Positions 61,907-64,000 of a stretch of 64,000 nucleotides of DNA are shown here, piece by piece; position 1 is the stretch's first letter, and the number at the start of each line of letters is the position of its first letter. Source of the DNA: Vitrella brassicaformis (Eukaryota; Sar; Vitrellaceae); contig CDMY01000295.1 of assembly GCA_001179505.1 (NCBI GenBank), positions 1-64,000 on the forward strand, in the 5' to 3' direction. The notes beneath the pieces are model-generated. The model searched no databases, was not told the DNA's origin, and was given only the letters and a program-made list of their open reading frames with translations. A program made the position numbers and the translations under genes.

Positions 61907-64000
61907 TCATGAGTGAGCATTCCCATCGCACCACGCGAGCCCGTCGTCACCCCGTGTGAGCTGCTTACACGGGATGACGATGGGCGCATTGGCAGCTGGA
62001 CCAGCTGCTGCAGGTCCAGGTCCGCCGTCAGCCGCCGCCGCTGCAGGTGCCGCCCGGTCCCTCTCGCCCTCCTCCATCTCGACCCCCCACACCTCCACTA
62101 ATTTGGGCGACAGTAGGGGGTTGCCGCCACGCTCCGTCTGGCGCTGCACGTTGAAGCCCATCAGGTACTGACGACACACACAACACACGCAGCGGTTCGT
62201 GAGAGAGTGAGGGAGGTCTGTGTGTGTGTGTGTGTGAATGTGGGATGCACCTCTCCCGCCGCTGCCTCGGAAGGCGCCGCCTGGTTGGCCGTGGGCTTGA
62301 CGGCCCGGTCGCCGGCCTCATAGAGGTCCAGGGAGCGGACGTCGGGGGGCGTCCCACGAGGCTGGCCTTGACGCCACCCCTGACACACACACACTCTTCT
62401 CTCCCCTTTCTGAGTGTGTGTGTGTGTGTGTGTGGTTGCATTGCACTCCTGACGTGGCAGCTGAACTTGAGCCTTGGGATGTTGAACCCCTTGGTCTTGT
62501 GGATCGTGATGTTGACTGTCTCCTCGTGGGTCCGCATCAGGACCCACTGGTCGACGCCCATCCCCAGGCTGTCGGCTGTGAAGTGGAACCCCGCATTCGG
62601 GCCGCCGACGTTGACGCCACCCTGCCGCGTGAAGTGCTCCCGCAAGCCAAACTCACGGCGGATCAGGACGCCCTGGAGCGATGGGGAGTCGCTGGGCCGC
62701 CAGAGGAGCAGCCGGGCAGAGTGGGGGGCGGGGAGGGGGGGGCTGACTGTGATGGCTGGGGCGTTGGGGTCGACGGTGGTCTGGCCTGCATACGGATGGA
62801 TGGATGGATGTGTGTGTGTGTGTGTGTCTGTCGCGTGTGTGTTGGGGAGGGGGCGTCTTACTGGCAGAGGTGGCTTTGGAGGCTTTGTCTCCGTCTCTGA
62901 TCCTGCGGTAGGACGCACCACCACGGAAGGCGCTCAGCAGGTTGCCGACGCTCTCACGGTGCCACGCGCGCCTGAGCCCACCACACCAACACGGCAATGT
63001 GGCTACCTGTTGGTGTGTGGCGTGTGAAGGGTTTTCTCACTTACTTGTAGAGGCATCTCATTTCCCGAATAGTGCACTTGGTCGAGTCCTCGATGGTCGT
63101 GACCTGCAGACAGACAGACAGTCCACAACACATACATACCAACAAATGCCGATTTCCTCCCTCTGTGTGGTGTGGTGTGGTGTGGTGTGGTGTCCTCCTC
63201 CTCTCTGTGTTTCTTACCACTTGCGTGAAGAGGTCTCGTTTGCCCAGCATGCCGTGGTGCTCGCCTCTGGTCATGTGGAAGGGCGCCACCTTCTGAACCC
63301 GCGACGTTATGCTGTACATGTCCAGACACATCTGCACCTGCACACATACATTCCGACACGCAGATAGACAGGCATCTCACAGGCAGGTGTAGGGGTGTGT
63401 GTGTGTGTGTGTGCTAAGTGGATCCTCACCTCTCGCTTGACGGCTTCGGCAGATGATGGCAGAAAGAGCGTGGCAGTGGGGTCGTATCTATTGCGGCGGC
63501 AGAAGTCCAGCACGTACGAGAACACGTGCGGCGCCACGTTGTCGATGTACCTCAACGCATACCTAACACACACACCACCACACCACCACGACGCTCAAAG
63601 CATCGCTTCCGCCTCCCCGTCTCCCCATGGCAAGTATGCTCACTTGTCGAACCGATTGTAGATTGCCGACTCCTCCCCACAGGCGATCAGGGTGGAGAGG
63701 CACGTGGCGAAGGGCCGGCCCACGACCACCAGCTTCAGCACCTCGTCCTCCCTCTCGCCCTCGCGCAAAGCCACCTTCTGCTGGAAGTACGGCTCCATCG
63801 CCTTCAGGGCGGCCTTCCACCGCTTCTTGAGCTCCGTCGCCTCCGCGATGGCCACGTCCAGCTGCGTCAGGCGGCTCTCTACAGTGCTCCTGATCTCCTG
63901 CACGCACCCACCACACACAAGCAAGGAAAGAGAGAGGTGTGAAGTGGTGTTTCGTGTGGTGTGGTTTAGGCGGCCACCTGTAGCTGTGCGAAGGCGTTGC
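61907..64000 (-). CDS. BTB/T1-like protein, 5' end outside window
   Basis: Nine exons are visible: 63978 to the edge, 63644-63897, 63430-63562, 63218-63337, 63045-63103, 62862-62971, 62454-62785, 62251-62379, 61907-62167. All are GT-AG and in frame, so the protein is intact but N-terminally incomplete here. The first visible part is a coiled-coil-like helix (VESRLTQLDVAIAEA). A BTB/T1 (KCTD-type) segment follows (LKLVVVGRPFATCLSTLIA, then YIDNVAPHVFSYVLDFCRR). Such domains assemble oligomers or bind cullin-3. A globular C-terminal region (LLLWRPSDSPSLQGVLIRR, VDQWVLMRTHEETVNITIH) is not one I recognise. The tail is Ala/Pro-rich. Confidence 0.75.

Overview
The window is nuclear DNA of a gene-dense, GC-rich microbial eukaryote. 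I resolved about 140 short spliceosomal introns, mostly 55-140 bp, in 20 protein-coding genes plus one probable gene relic. A photosynthetic myzozoan, most likely a chromerid alga such as Vitrella, fits best. One gene carries a red-complex-plastid type leader (signal peptide ending ASA-F) followed by a twin-arginine thylakoid signal. A RAP-domain organelle protein and a LOV photoreceptor domain are present, and a short TTTAGGG/CCCTAAA telomere-like motif occurs at 49760-49790. The genus is an inference; no rRNA or organelle marker is in the window. Every exon chain quoted sums to a multiple of three, which is the main internal check on the models.

Layout. 183-2089 (+) ankyrin-like protein; 3035-6529 (-) subtilase-like protein 1; 6786-9268 (+) and 9985-12778 (-) large unrecognised proteins; 13308-14063 (+) membrane/coiled-coil protein; 15177-18094 (-) double-GAF protein; 18599-19497 (-) LOV-domain protein; 19777-30662 (+) a 36-exon, 2542-aa receptor-like LRR/Cys-rich/multi-TM protein; 31580-33486 (-) degenerate protein kinase; 34905-35890 (+) frameshifted relic; 35975-39130 (-) katanin p60 AAA ATPase; 39375-40494 (+) plastid lumen TPM-domain protein; 41319-45133 (-) subtilase-like protein 2; 45651-47965 (-) Crinkler/RHS-type P-loop NTPase with nuclease-like C-terminus; 48688-49736 (-) ITPase/XTPase; 51486-52970 (-) Maf1; 53407-57514 (+) RAP protein; 57972-59807 (-) ankyrin-like paralogue of the first gene; 59907-60146 (-) XTBD-like miniprotein; 60348-61200 (+) F-box-like protein; 61907 to the right edge (-) BTB/T1-like protein, 5' end outside the window.

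Genes alternate strand along most of the window, giving several short divergent intergenic regions (244-436 bp) that could act as shared promoters. Intergenic DNA and introns are littered with CAGA/TCTG and TGGA/TCCA tetranucleotide arrays and CA/GT runs.

The most unusual points are as follows. Two subtilase paralogues keep the Asp, Asn and Ser but have Tyr or Phe where their family has the catalytic His. Seven of the roughly 140 introns have GC-AG borders. A LOV sensor, a double-GAF protein and a giant receptor-like gene lie side by side. A Crinkler/RHS-like NTPase is present. Two ankyrin-like paralogues at opposite ends of the window share near-identical DNA tracts inside otherwise divergent coding sequence.
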